The notes below the pieces were generated by a model. That model saw only the letters and a list, made by a program, of their open reading frames with translations, searched no databases and was not told the DNA's origin. Positions 1 through 8,401 of a stretch of 55,352 nt of DNA are shown piece after piece. The stretch lies in the NCBI RefSeq assembly GCF_900186505.1, contig NZ_LT891969.1, positions 641,497 to 696,848 of the forward strand, given 5' to 3'. Both the position numbers and the translations under genes were made by a program. The stretch is from Enorma phocaeensis. GTDB lineage: Bacteria; Actinomycetota; Coriobacteriia; Coriobacteriales; Coriobacteriaceae. How positions within the stretch are numbered: the stretch's first letter is position 1; every line of letters begins with the position of its first letter.

Positions 1-112
1 ACGACTAATAGGAAACTGCCGGGCTCCTCCGACCAAAGAGCGCCACGGCCAGGTAATGTGGGTGTCGCGCGAGGCAGCATTCCGATCGACCGACGATTGG
101 AAGGATACCATC

Positions 113-1276
113 ATGCTGACCGAAGACACCGCCTGCCCTGCCGTAATAGGCCTCGACGTCGGGAAGTTCTCCCATTGGGCGTGCCACGTGACCAGGCAGG
201 GCGAGATCCTCGCCAGCGGCCCCGTGGCCAACACCGAGCATGACCTGGACAGCCTGTTCGCCCGAGTGGATGCAGGGACGCTGGTCGTCGTCGACCAAGT
301 GCGCAACATCGGGTCGCTGGCGATATCGAGGGCAAGGCTGGCCGGGCTGCCCGTCGCCTACCTGCCGGGAATCGCCGCCCACGGAGCTGCCAAGCTGTTC
401 GCGGGCGACGCCAAGACCGACGAGCGCGACGCCGCGGTCATAGCCAAGACGGCGCTCGGCATCCCGGATTCGCTGCTGCCCGTGCCAAGGCGCGACGAGA
501 GGCTCGAGGCCGCAAGGTCGATGGCGGCGCAGAGGAACCACATGGTCACCTGCTCCACCCGTGACAAGAACAGGCTCAGGAGCATACTCCTGGAAAGCTG
601 CCCCGCGTTCGAGGCGCTGGCCGACCTGGCCGATCCCCATTGGCTGAAGATGATGGAGTCCCTGGGCGGCCCCTGGGGCATCCTGGATGCCGGCAAGCCT
701 GCCGTCGGCGCCGTGACCCGCGGCGCGAACAGGGCGCGCATCGACGCCGCGCTGGCGGCGATATCGTCGTCGACGCGCCCGTCCGAATACCAGGTCATGG
801 CAGAGAACCCGCAGGTCAGGATGCTTGCCAGGCGTATCAGGGAGTCCGCCGAGGAAGCCGCAAGGCTCGACACGGAGATAACGGCGCTGCTCGTCGAGGA
901 CGGCACTTACGAATGCCTGCTGACCATCCCAGGAATCGGCCCAAGGACCGCATCGGAGCTGGTGATAAGCATCGACATCGACGACTTCCCCGACCACGAC
1001 CACCTCGCATCGTATTGCGGAATCGCTCCCAGGAACCGCCAGTCAGGCAAGTCGATATCGTCGGTGAGCGCCTCGCGCCAGGGAAACAAGAGGCTGAAAA
1101 ACCTGCTCATCTTCTCCTGCAACTCGCTTAGCAGGAGCAGGGGCCGGTTCGGCGACTACTACCGCAAATGCAGGGATCGCGGCATGTGCCACGGAGAGGC
1201 ATTGAAGGCGGTCGCCAGGAAGAGGATGAAGGTGATCTACGCGATCATGAGGGACAAGGTCCCGTACTCGGCCTAG
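113..1276 (+). CDS. IS110-family transposase
   Basis: This is a 387-aa transposase of the IS110 family. The N-terminal half is a RuvC-like DEDD domain: it opens with IGLDVGK, whose Asp is the first catalytic residue, and carries the motif KTDERDA further on. The C-terminal half is the transposase_20 domain, with the helix-hairpin-helix-like IPGIGPRTA and the block YCGIAPRNRQSGKS followed by the Ser-rich segment where the family's catalytic serine lies. I chose ATG 113 because GGAAGG lies just upstream; an in-frame ATG at 56 is possible. No terminal inverted repeats are visible, as expected for IS110. Members of this family make a bridge RNA from their non-coding ends; the left end here is cut by the window edge, so I cannot delimit the element. 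Confidence 0.93.
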   Translation: MLTEDTACPAVIGLDVGKFSHWACHVTRQGEILASGPVANTEHDLDSLFARVDAGTLVVVDQVRNIGSLAISRARLAGLPVAYLPGIAAHGAAKLFAGDAKTDERDAAVIAKTALGIPDSLLPVPRRDERLEAARSMAAQRNHMVTCSTRDKNRLRSILLESCPAFEALADLADPHWLKMMESLGGPWGILDAGKPAVGAVTRGANRARIDAALAAISSSTRPSEYQVMAENPQVRMLARRIRESAEEAARLDTEITALLVEDGTYECLLTIPGIGPRTASELVISIDIDDFPDHDHLASYCGIAPRNRQSGKSISSVSASRQGNKRLKNLLIFSCNSLSRSRGRFGDYYRKCRDRGMCHGEALKAVARKRMKVIYAIMRDKVPYSA

Positions 1277-1296
1277 CTAGCCAGAGCCATAGAAAA

Positions 1297-1321
1297 ACGC
1301 CAGCCCGACAAGGGCTGGCGT
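1297..1321. terminator. Hairpin after the IS110 transposase
   Basis: A perfect 10-bp stem (ACGCCAGCCC with GGGCTGGCGT) has a 5-nt loop and begins 20 bp after the transposase stop. There is no T-run after it, so it is either a weak terminator or part of the structured right end of the IS110 element. Confidence 0.45.
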
Positions 1322-1381
1322 CAGCATGCTCGAAAGCAGTGATCTTTGCCAACAAAATCAGTTGACAAAACTATAGGAACA

Positions 1382-1410
1382 CCCTCTTCCATCCCAAACC
1401 AGGAAGAGGG
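1382..1410. other. Hairpin in IS110 right flank
   Basis: A perfect 9-bp stem (CCCTCTTCC with GGAAGAGGG) has an 11-nt loop. It lies just beyond the TATAGGAACACC sequence that probably marks the right end of the IS110 element. Its role is unknown. Confidence 0.3.
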
Positions 1411-1558
1411 CTCGCCCGCTCACGGTCTACTACAGGTTGCGATTGATGCTAGCGCATCATCGACTGCCAAACGAGGATGATCCATGAACGAGCACATCAA
1501 CCAGAACAATGCGCCCGAGGCGGCGGCGCTCCCCGGGGGCCCGGAAACGTCCATATCC

Positions 1559-1688
1559 CCGCATCTCGACAAGGGGCCGGAAATCGAGATCCCGCTGATC
1601 GGACGGTTTCTGCCCTAGAGAGGCCGATTCCGTCCATCCGGAGGGATCTCGGCGGGATGGGGCCGGATCCAGGCGCGCCGAGATGCGG
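1559..1688. repeat. 130-nt imperfect inverted repeat (structured repeat family)
   Basis: Three blocks pair in order with their reverse complements: 1559-1568 with 1679-1688 (10 of 10), 1586-1593 with 1643-1650 (8 of 8) and 1601-1606 with 1630-1635 (6 of 6). The left arm also contains a small hairpin of its own (ATCTCGA at 1563-1569 with TCGAGAT at 1584-1590). A 44-codon reading frame with an AGGA ribosome site (ATG 1484 to stop 1618) covers the left arm. Its end, EIEIPLIGRF, resembles EIEMPLDGHF encoded by a related repeat on the minus strand near 19.96 kb. I therefore read this as a copy of a structured intergenic repeat rather than a gene, but a small peptide cannot be excluded. Confidence 0.55.
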
Positions 1689-1832
1689 GCGGATGGCCGC
1701 TTCGGAGAAGGCCCTGCCGCGGCACGCGGCCGATACGCCGCGAGAGAGCGCAGGGGCCCCTGCTCGCCCGCACGTGGAGGTCCCGGGGAATCAACTAAGT
1801 GTAGTGACAGGGCCTTGCTCAAAACACTTGAT

Positions 1833-2993
1833 TCTGACAGTCTAGAACTTAGGTGATAAGAAACCTACGTCGAGCTGCGGAAACGCGCGTCAGTCGCGAG
1901 CAGGTGGCGGACCACCCTTGCAATCTTGGGCCACCTCTCGTCGTCGCGCTTCACCCGGAAGAGGTAGACGTAGAGGTTGAGGTACGACTGGAGGTTGTCG
2001 GGGTCCATGCCGGTGAAGCGCCACAGGTACCTCTTGAGCCAGGAGCACAGGTTGTTCACGAGCGCCATCGCCTCGAGGTAGACGGGGTCGCGGACGTCGG
2101 CCTTGTGGGGCTCGTCCTCGAGCCCCAGCTCGCGCACCAGGACGTTGTGCGCCCGCTCCCTGTCGTGCACGAGGCGCGCCCCCTTCTCCACATGAGCCCC
2201 CATCGCCTCCATGATGCGCCCCGAGGAGGGCTTGCCGTGCCCGCAGGCCACGGCAACCGGCTCCTTGCGGGAGTCGATGCCGACGGCGATGCAGACCTTC
2301 TGCCCGGAGAGCCCGCGCTTCCTCGCCTGGCCGTAGCCGCGGGAGAGGTCGGTGTCGTTGATGTACGTCTCATCCACCCACACGGTCCCGCGGAGCACGA
2401 TGCGGTCCTGGTATCCGTCCACGGCCGCGAACAGGCGGTGGCGCCACTCCCAAGCGGTCTGGTGGGTGATGCGGCAGGCTTCGGCGCAGGCGTCGAGCGG
2501 CACGGCGAACAGCGCGAGCCGAATGAAGGATACCCAGGTCGACAGCGGCTTCTTGCAGTTCTCGAGGACGGTTCCCGTGAGCGAGGTGAACCTCGCCCCG
2601 CAACTCGGGCAGCGCCAGCGCCGGACGCCGGACGGCTCGCGCCCGTCCCTCCACGGCGACGCCTCCCCGCAGGCGGGGCACGCCGGGCGGGGGCGGTAGC
2701 GGTCGGCGGCCTCGGCGAGCGTGCCGACGCCGATCTCCTCCCTGAGCCTCCTTTCCTCGACGGCAGCGGAAAGGAGCTCGAGCTCGTCGGCGGACAGGCC
2801 GCCGACGAGCCCCGAGTAGGGGTTCAGTCGCTTCATGGCGGAGTCTTCCCATCCGCCCGAACGCCCACCCGGAGGGAATGTCGCCAAACATAGATCCGGG
2901 TGGGCGCTCGGGCAAATTCTACGTTTGGCTGGGAAGAGTATATCCCGTTCTGCCGGGGCGCTCGATCCATCACCTAAGTTCTAGACTGTCAGA
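1833..2993 (-). mobile_element. Complete IS1595-family insertion sequence
   Basis: The element is 1161 bp long. Its ends are perfect 25-bp inverted repeats, at 1833-1857 (beginning TCTGACAGTC) and 2969-2993. It is flanked by an exact 8-bp duplication, CACTTGAT, at 1825-1832 and 2994-3001. An 8-bp duplication is typical of IS1595. Perfect ends and duplication indicate a recent, probably still competent insertion. It sits about 150 bp downstream of ftsZ, just past the ftsZ terminator, so it should not disturb division-gene expression. Confidence 0.95.
1865..2836 (-). CDS. IS1595-family transposase
   Basis: This 323-aa transposase has an N-terminal zinc ribbon of the form CPACGE...CPSCGARF, followed by an ISXO2-type DDE/DDN core. 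Visible core motifs are VWVDETYI, LVHDRERAHN and, near the end, VNNLCSWLKRYLWRFTG. It fills almost the whole element between the two terminal repeats. I chose ATG 2836 (MKRLNPYSG); an upstream TTG at 2887 would add 17 residues without a better ribosome site. Confidence 0.93.
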   Translation of the reverse strand: MKRLNPYSGLVGGLSADELELLSAAVEERRLREEIGVGTLAEAADRYRPRPACPACGEASPWRDGREPSGVRRWRCPSCGARFTSLTGTVLENCKKPLSTWVSFIRLALFAVPLDACAEACRITHQTAWEWRHRLFAAVDGYQDRIVLRGTVWVDETYINDTDLSRGYGQARKRGLSGQKVCIAVGIDSRKEPVAVACGHGKPSSGRIMEAMGAHVEKGARLVHDRERAHNVLVRELGLEDEPHKADVRDPVYLEAMALVNNLCSWLKRYLWRFTGMDPDNLQSYLNLYVYLFRVKRDDERWPKIARVVRHLLATDARFRSST

Positions 2994-3045
2994 CACTTGA
3001 TAATCGAAAAGGTAGTCCAGCTCTTACCGCGTAAGGAACGAAAAC

Positions 3046-3076
3046 AGCGGTGCCCCAAGATCACTGGGGCACCGCT
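3046..3076 (-). terminator. Terminator downstream of ftsZ
   Basis: A perfect 12-bp GC-rich stem (AGCGGTGCCCCA with its complement) with a 7-nt loop lies 70 bp past the ftsZ stop. On the minus strand it is followed by GTTTTCG; on the plus strand by TTATTGTTTTG. It could terminate in both directions. Confidence 0.8.
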
Positions 3077-3145
3077 TATTGTTTTGATTTCGCAAAGAGG
3101 GCACCAAGCCCGACAAACAGGTGAAACCCCTACCAGAGCGACACA

Positions 3146-4288
3146 CTAGAAGTTGCCGCGCTTCAGGAAGTCGGGCAGCTCGAACTGGTCGTTGCCGAAG
3201 TTGGGAAGCTCGGTGTCGCCGATGGTGCGGGTCGAAGGCGCGCTCTGGGCGGGCGCGGCGTGGGCACCGGCGGCAGGCTCGCGCGTGGAACGCGTGTTGG
3301 CGGCAGCGAAAAGCTCGTCCTGGCGGTTGACGTTGCGATCGGTGAAGCCGGTGGCGATGACGGTGATGCGCACCTGGTCGCCGAGGGACTCGTCCACCAC
3401 GGTACCGAAGATGATGTTGGCCTCGGGGTCGACGGCGTTCGCCACGAGGTCGGCGGCGTCGTTGATCTCCTGGATACCGAGGTCCTTGGAACCGGCGATG
3501 GAGAGCAGCACGCGCGTGGCGCCGTCAATGGAGCTCTCGAGCAGACGGCTCGAGATGGCCTGCTGGGCAGCGTCCACGGCGCGGTTGTCACCGGAGGCGG
3601 TGCCGATGCCCATCATGGCCGTACCGGCCTGCTTCATGATGGTCTTCACGTCGGCGAAGTCGAGGTTGATGATGCCGGGCACGGTGATAAGGTCGGTGAT
3701 GCCCTGGGTACCCTGCGACAGCACGCCATCGGCCGTGGCGAAGGCCTCGAGCATGGTGGTCTTCTTCTCGGCGATGTCGAGCAGCTTGTCGTTGGGAATG
3801 ACGATCATGGTGTCGACGCAATCGGCAAGCGTGCGAATGCCTTCCTCGGCGCTCGCCTTGCGCTTACGGCCCTCGAAGGTGAAGGGCTTCGTGACGACGG
3901 CGACCGTGAGCGCGCCGATGTCGTTCATCGCGATGTCGGCGACGATGGGAGCAGCGCCCGTACCGGTACCGCCGCCCTCGCCCGCGGTGATGAACACCAT
4001 GTCGGCGCCGGCAAGCGCCTCCTGGATGTCGTCGCGGCTCTCGTCAGCGGCCTTGCGGCCGATCTCGGGGTTGGCGCCAGCACCGAGGCCGCGCGTGAGG
4101 TCCGTACCGATATGCACCTTGATGTCCGCATCCGAGATCGCGAGCGCCTGGGCATCGGTGTTGATGGCGACGAACTCGACGCCGCGGATGCCTTCCTCGA
4201 TCATGCGGTTCACCGCGTTGGTGCCGCCGCCGCCCACACCGACCACCTTGATAACGGCGAGGTAGTTGCTGATCTCGTTCTCGTGCAT
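3146..4288 (-). CDS. ftsZ: Cell division protein FtsZ
   Basis: This 380-aa tubulin-like GTPase polymerises into the Z ring at midcell. The GTP-binding core is plain: VVGVGGGGTNAVNRM near the start, the tubulin signature GGGTGTG at residues 105-111, and the T7-loop region around NLDFADVKTIM. A variable linker (TREPAAGAHAAPAQ) leads to the conserved C-terminal peptide ELPDFLKRGNF, which binds membrane tethers. I chose ATG 4288 because GGAGG lies 7-8 nt upstream; a longer frame to 4324 has no ribosome site. It is the last gene of the dcw cluster, 190 bp after ftsQ. No ftsA is present, as usual in actinobacteria, where SepF-type tethers take its role. Confidence 0.98.
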   Translation of the reverse strand: MHENEISNYLAVIKVVGVGGGGTNAVNRMIEEGIRGVEFVAINTDAQALAISDADIKVHIGTDLTRGLGAGANPEIGRKAADESRDDIQEALAGADMVFITAGEGGGTGTGAAPIVADIAMNDIGALTVAVVTKPFTFEGRKRKASAEEGIRTLADCVDTMIVIPNDKLLDIAEKKTTMLEAFATADGVLSQGTQGITDLITVPGIINLDFADVKTIMKQAGTAMMGIGTASGDNRAVDAAQQAISSRLLESSIDGATRVLLSIAGSKDLGIQEINDAADLVANAVDPEANIIFGTVVDESLGDQVRITVIATGFTDRNVNRQDELFAAANTRSTREPAAGAHAAPAQSAPSTRTIGDTELPNFGNDQFELPDFLKRGNF

Positions 4289-4335
4289 GTCGGTCCTCCG
4301 GAATCGGTGCGGATCTATTTCCAACGTTAACCTTC

Positions 4336-4352
4336 AAGTTTACGTTAAACTT
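4336..4352. promoter_or_regulatory. Palindrome in the ftsZ leader
   Basis: AAGTTTA and TAAACTT form 7-bp arms around a CGT centre, 48 bp upstream of the ftsZ start. The surrounding sequence also repeats GTTAA(C/A)CTT. It looks like an operator, but I do not recognise the regulator and see no clear -35/-10 pair. Confidence 0.35.
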
Positions 4353-4383
4353 CGAGGTAAACCGGCCTATGTTTGCACAAAAC

Positions 4384-4403
4384 GCAGGTTAAAGTCAACC
4401 TGC
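4384..4403 (-). terminator. Hairpin between ftsQ and ftsZ
   Basis: A perfect 7-bp stem (GCAGGTT with AACCTGC) has a 6-nt loop and is followed on the minus strand by GTTTTGTG. It lies 76 bp past the ftsQ stop and may terminate or attenuate read-through into ftsZ. Confidence 0.55.
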
Positions 4404-4478
4404 ATAACCCCGAATTATGGATTTCGCAGGAGATGCGCAGGTCAAGGGCGCAACCGTTCACCGGAACCACGTGGACCC

Positions 4479-5996
4479 CTATGCCTGCCTGAAGGTGTAT
4501 TGGTCGGGCGTGCTCACGTTGATGTAGACGACCCCTTGCTCCTGCTCGAGCAGACGCGTCACGATCCGCTCCTTGGTGGAGATGTCAGTCGGCTCCCCCA
4601 GCGAAACCTCGATTCCGGAGGTCAATATCGCAGAGATCGCCTCGACCGACCCGAGCGACATCTCGCGCACCTGGGAGCGGAACTCGGCGGAGAACCCGTT
4701 CACGTACTCAAGGCCCGCGAGGAGCACCTCGGAGGTCACCTCGGCACCAGAAGACGGCTCGATATCCGCGGCAACATCCGCGAAGAGCACGGCCCCATCT
4801 TGCTGCGCGAGCGCTACCGCCGCATCCAAACCGGTGAGGAGCTGACTGCCTTCGGGAACTGCGGGCGCTGTAGACGCGGAGGCGTCAGCTGAGGCATCTG
4901 CTGCGTCGGCGTCCGCCGTGCCGGCGTCCTCGCTCCCGTCACCGGCTGCTCCGTCCGCATCGGCACCAGACCCGTCTGCCGATGCATCCCCCTGGGCGCT
5001 GGCGTCTGGTTGCGCGCCTGCATCGGCCTGGGCCAGCGAGGAGGTGGACTCGACGTTGCCCTCGGCGTCCATGATGACGGAGAGCGAGATGGGCGCTATC
5101 CACGTGCCCTCGGCGCTTATGCTCCAGGCCACGTCGCTCGAGGCGATGAAGGCGATGGCAGCGACCTCGTGCTCGGTGGGCGTGATGACCAAGGTGTGCG
5201 GGAACTGGCGCTCGATGGTCGCCCCGGAAACCCAGGGATTCTGGCTGAGCGCCTCCTCGATGGCTCCCGTATCGACGTTCATGAGGGTCGCGCCATCAGG
5301 CACGTTGACGAGCTGCTCTGCCGTCTGCTGGGTCACGTGCTCGCTGCCGTTCACCACGACATCGGTGATCGCGAAGATCGGCGAGTTGGCCACCACGATG
5401 CCCAGCACCGCGACGGCGATGAGCGCTGCCGCGGCGATGCCGGCGACTCGCCCGGCAAACGCTGGAAGCTTGATCGCCGGAATATGCGGCAACGGAATGC
5501 GAGGCAGCGACCACGGCCGCTTACCGCCTGCCGCACCGGGCCGGCTCGTTGCGCGCCCTGGCGTAGCACCGGCGCGCTGGACGGGAGGTACGAGCTTGCG
5601 CTTGCCACCTACAGACTTGTCCTGCGGGCGCCTTGCCATGGTGGGTGTATGCCCCTTGCCCCCGTGCGCAGAGGACGGAGCACCTCCGCTGGCGGCAGAA
5701 CGTCTAGCAGGCACGCTCTTAGGTTGGAGCGCCGATGCGGACCGGCTGGCCGGCTTCTTCTTTGGCTGGAGCGTAGATGCGGGCCGACTGGCCGGCTTCT
5801 TCGCCGGCTTTGCCGACACCGCGGCCCTCGCGGGCTTTCTGGGCTGCAAGGAGGGCGCCTGACGCGAGGTCTTCTTCTTGGGCTGAGCCGGGGCGGACCG
5901 TCGGGCAGAGGACGCCTGGCCGCTTGCGCGGCGGAAGGTTGGTTTGGAGGCGTTAGAAGCCGAGGAACTTGACTTCCGGTTGAAGCTCGACGCCAT
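4479..5996 (-). CDS. ftsQ: Cell division protein FtsQ/DivIB
   Basis: This is a 505-aa bitopic septal protein, long for the family (250-300 aa is usual). Residues 1-180 are a basic, disordered cytoplasmic region rich in Lys, Pro, Ala and Ser with a repeated KKPASRxAS-LQP motif. One membrane segment lies at about 184-204. A POTRA domain follows at about 206-275 (FAITDVVVNGSEHVT), then the beta domain. The beta domain is interrupted at about 318-379 by an acidic Ala/Asp/Ser/Gly stretch. The start lies inside murB, giving a 44-nt overlap, and AGGAGG just upstream of ATG 5996 supports it. FtsQ scaffolds FtsL and the FtsW/FtsI synthase. Confidence 0.9.
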   Translation of the reverse strand: MASSFNRKSSSSASNASKPTFRRASGQASSARRSAPAQPKKKTSRQAPSLQPRKPARAAVSAKPAKKPASRPASTLQPKKKPASRSASALQPKSVPARRSAASGGAPSSAHGGKGHTPTMARRPQDKSVGGKRKLVPPVQRAGATPGRATSRPGAAGGKRPWSLPRIPLPHIPAIKLPAFAGRVAGIAAAALIAVAVLGIVVANSPIFAITDVVVNGSEHVTQQTAEQLVNVPDGATLMNVDTGAIEEALSQNPWVSGATIERQFPHTLVITPTEHEVAAIAFIASSDVAWSISAEGTWIAPISLSVIMDAEGNVESTSSLAQADAGAQPDASAQGDASADGSGADADGAAGDGSEDAGTADADAADASADASASTAPAVPEGSQLLTGLDAAVALAQQDGAVLFADVAADIEPSSGAEVTSEVLLAGLEYVNGFSAEFRSQVREMSLGSVEAISAILTSGIEVSLGEPTDISTKERIVTRLLEQEQGVVYINVSTPDQYTFRQA

Positions 5997-6864
5997 ACTC
6001 CTCCTGAACCTTCTCGTATACGTGCCTGATTACGCCTGCCACATCGGCTGCGGTCGCGCTACCCGTGTTCACGATAAAGTTACCGTGCACGGGCGAGATC
6101 TCCGCCCCGCCGATCGAAAAACCCTTCAATCCACAGTCTTCGACCATCTTTCCCACACTTCCATCCGGTGGGTTGCGGAACACCGACCCGCAGCATGCGA
6201 CCCCGATGGGCTGGGTATGCCGCCGCCGCGAGAGATAGCGCTCCATCTTCGCACGGATATCGAGCTTGGCGGCGGGCTCGAGCTCGAGGGTGCACTCCAA
6301 GACGATCTCGTCGCGCGGGAGCGTGCAGGTACGGTACCCCCAGACGATATCGCCCCCGGCGTAATGGCGAAACCCCGTGCCCGGCTTGAAGGTGATGACC
6401 TCTTTTACGAGCGAGCCGATCCACTCGGTGCGCGTACCGGCATCCATCGATATGGCGCCGCCCACGGTACCGGGAATCCCCACGGCGAACTCGAGGCCCG
6501 AGAGCCCCTTAGCGTACGCCTCGTTCACCAGACGCATGAGCACCGCGCCCGCGCCGACGGTGAGGGTGCGCCCGTCGTCACCGAGAACCGAGCGGCCGAA
6601 CTCGTTGCCGAGGGTCACCACGGCGCCGCGGTAGCCCTCATCGGCGACGAGCAGGTTGGACCCGCGCCCGATGACGACCCACGGCACCCGCTCGCGGGTA
6701 AGCACATCGATGGTCCGACGAAGCGCGTGATAGCTATGGCAGGTCACGAAGAGGTCGGCTGGGCCGCCGATGCGATAGGTCGTATGGCGTGCGAGGCGCT
6801 CATGCTCGGAGACATCGGTATCGACCGCCCCCGAGAGCGCCATGACGGCGTTGAAGAGCCCCAT
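5953..6864 (-). CDS. murB: UDP-N-acetylenolpyruvoylglucosamine reductase MurB
   Basis: This 303-aa FAD enzyme reduces UDP-GlcNAc-enolpyruvate to UDP-MurNAc in the cytoplasm. The FAD-binding half shows TTYRIGGPADL, VIGRGSNLLV and GIPGTVGGAISMDAG. The C-terminal domain holds CCGSVFRNP, with the catalytic Ser, and the closing ISPVHGNFIVN. The lengths and motifs fit a type II MurB. It starts 7 nt after the murC stop and overlaps ftsQ by 44 nt, so translation is probably coupled. Confidence 0.97.
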   Translation of the reverse strand: MGLFNAVMALSGAVDTDVSEHERLARHTTYRIGGPADLFVTCHSYHALRRTIDVLTRERVPWVVIGRGSNLLVADEGYRGAVVTLGNEFGRSVLGDDGRTLTVGAGAVLMRLVNEAYAKGLSGLEFAVGIPGTVGGAISMDAGTRTEWIGSLVKEVITFKPGTGFRHYAGGDIVWGYRTCTLPRDEIVLECTLELEPAAKLDIRAKMERYLSRRRHTQPIGVACCGSVFRNPPDGSVGKMVEDCGLKGFSIGGAEISPVHGNFIVNTGSATAADVAGVIRHVYEKVQEEYGVELQPEVKFLGF

Positions 6865-6871
6865 CAGACCC

Positions 6872-8293
6872 TCACGCCTCCTGCTGGGATGCCATGTACT
6901 CGATGAACTCGGGGCCAGCGGTCGTCACATCGCCGGCGCCCATGGTGATGAACAGGTCACCCGGCTTGACCACCTCGGAGAGGACCTCGGGCAGCTTCAT
7001 GCGATCGTCGACGTAGACGACCTCTTTGCCCGGATGGCGCTTGCGCACCAGGTCGGCGAGCATGCGACTCGTCACGCCCGGGATGGGCATCTCGCCAGCG
7101 GAGAACACATCGATGAGCACGAGGCGGTCCGCCTTCTCGAAGGCATCGGCGAAGTCGTCGGCGAACGCCTCGAGACGCGAGTAGCGATGCGGCTGGAACA
7201 CCACGTCGACGCTCGGGTAGCCGAGCTGCGAGGCGGCCTCGAGCGTCGCTTTGATCTCGGTGGGATGGTGGCCGTAGTCGTCCACGACGGTGATGCCCGC
7301 CACATCGCCAACATGGGTGAAGCGGCGACGCACGCCGGCAAAGCCGGAGAGGGCTTCTGCTGCGGCAGCGGTGTCGAGCTCGAGCACCCACGAGACGGTG
7401 AGCGAAGCGGTGGCGTTGAGCAGGTTATGGATGCCCGGATTCGCCTTGATGGTGATATGGCGCTCCTCCCCATCGGGAAAGCGCACCGTGCACCCGCCAG
7501 CGAGGCCCGTCGTGTGCGCGTCGGGGATGCAGCGCACGTCGGCGTCATCTCCGGTACCGTAGGTCACCACGTGCCGCCCGGTACCGCGCGCCAGCTCTGC
7601 CAAGCGCGGGCTCTCGGCGCAGGCGATGACGGTGCCCTCGTCGCCGACAAGGCTCATGAACTCAGCAAAGGTGCTCTCGATCTCATCGAGCGACGAATAG
7701 TGGTCGAGGTGGTCCGCCTCGATGTTGGTGACCACGACCACATCCGGGTCGAGGTAGAGGAACGACTTGTCGGACTCGTCGGCCTCGGCAACGAAGTACG
7801 GGCCCGAGCCGTTGCGGCCGTTCGTGTCGTAGCCCTCTACGATGCCGCCGATAAGGAAGCTCGGGTCGAGCCCCATGCGGTCGAGCATAGTTGCGCACAT
7901 GGATGAGGTCGTGGTCTTGCCGTGGGTACCGGCGACCGCGACGGTGGTGTAGCCATGGCCCAGCTCGGAGAGCATCTTGGCGCGCGGCCAAACCGGGATC
8001 TGGAGCTCACGCGCGCGCACGAGCTCGGGGTTGGTTTCGGGGATGGCGGTCGACACCACCACGACGTCGGGACGAACCGCATCGATGGTCGCGGCGTCGT
8101 GCCCGATATGGATATCCACGCCGGCACGGATGAGCTGACGGATGTAGCGCGACTTCTTGAGGTCGGAGCCGCTCACCGCGTAGCCGCGCTCATGAAGCAC
8201 GAGCGCGATGCCGCTCATGCCAGCACCCCCTACGCCGATAAAATGCACACGCATCGATTCGGGCGAGTTCAAGGTCGACTCGGTCTTAGCCAT
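6872..8293 (-). CDS. murC: UDP-N-acetylmuramate--L-alanine ligase MurC
   Basis: This 473-aa ATP-dependent ligase adds L-Ala to UDP-MurNAc. The N-terminal Rossmann domain has HFIGVGGAGMSGIA. The central domain has the ATP loop AGTHGKTTTSS and the Mur-ligase motif EADESD. The C-terminal domain has DDYGHHPTEI and FQPHRYSR. ATG 8293 is preceded by AAAGGAG. It lies 108 bp after murG, the only sizeable gap in this half of the cluster, and is followed 7 nt later by murB. Confidence 0.97.
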   Translation of the reverse strand: MAKTESTLNSPESMRVHFIGVGGAGMSGIALVLHERGYAVSGSDLKKSRYIRQLIRAGVDIHIGHDAATIDAVRPDVVVVSTAIPETNPELVRARELQIPVWPRAKMLSELGHGYTTVAVAGTHGKTTTSSMCATMLDRMGLDPSFLIGGIVEGYDTNGRNGSGPYFVAEADESDKSFLYLDPDVVVVTNIEADHLDHYSSLDEIESTFAEFMSLVGDEGTVIACAESPRLAELARGTGRHVVTYGTGDDADVRCIPDAHTTGLAGGCTVRFPDGEERHITIKANPGIHNLLNATASLTVSWVLELDTAAAAEALSGFAGVRRRFTHVGDVAGITVVDDYGHHPTEIKATLEAASQLGYPSVDVVFQPHRYSRLEAFADDFADAFEKADRLVLIDVFSAGEMPIPGVTSRMLADLVRKRHPGKEVVYVDDRMKLPEVLSEVVKPGDLFITMGAGDVTTAGPEFIEYMASQQEA

Positions 8294-8401
8294 ACCAGCT
8301 TGCTCCTTTATCAGGGGATAGGGGCCGACGAGCAGCCCTCCTTATCAAACGCATTAGTTTACTTCAAATCGCATCGCTTGTGGCGGGCGGCCCGAGAAGC
8401 G

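Noticed and set aside
5..1003. Long minus-strand frame opposite the IS110 transposase
   Set aside because: It has no family motif or ribosome site and mirrors the real coding strand, as usual in GC-rich DNA.
1484..1618. 44-codon frame with a ribosome-site-like AGGA, considered as a small peptide or RiPP precursor
   Set aside because: It covers the left arm of a structured repeat that recurs elsewhere; no export, modification or immunity gene is nearby.
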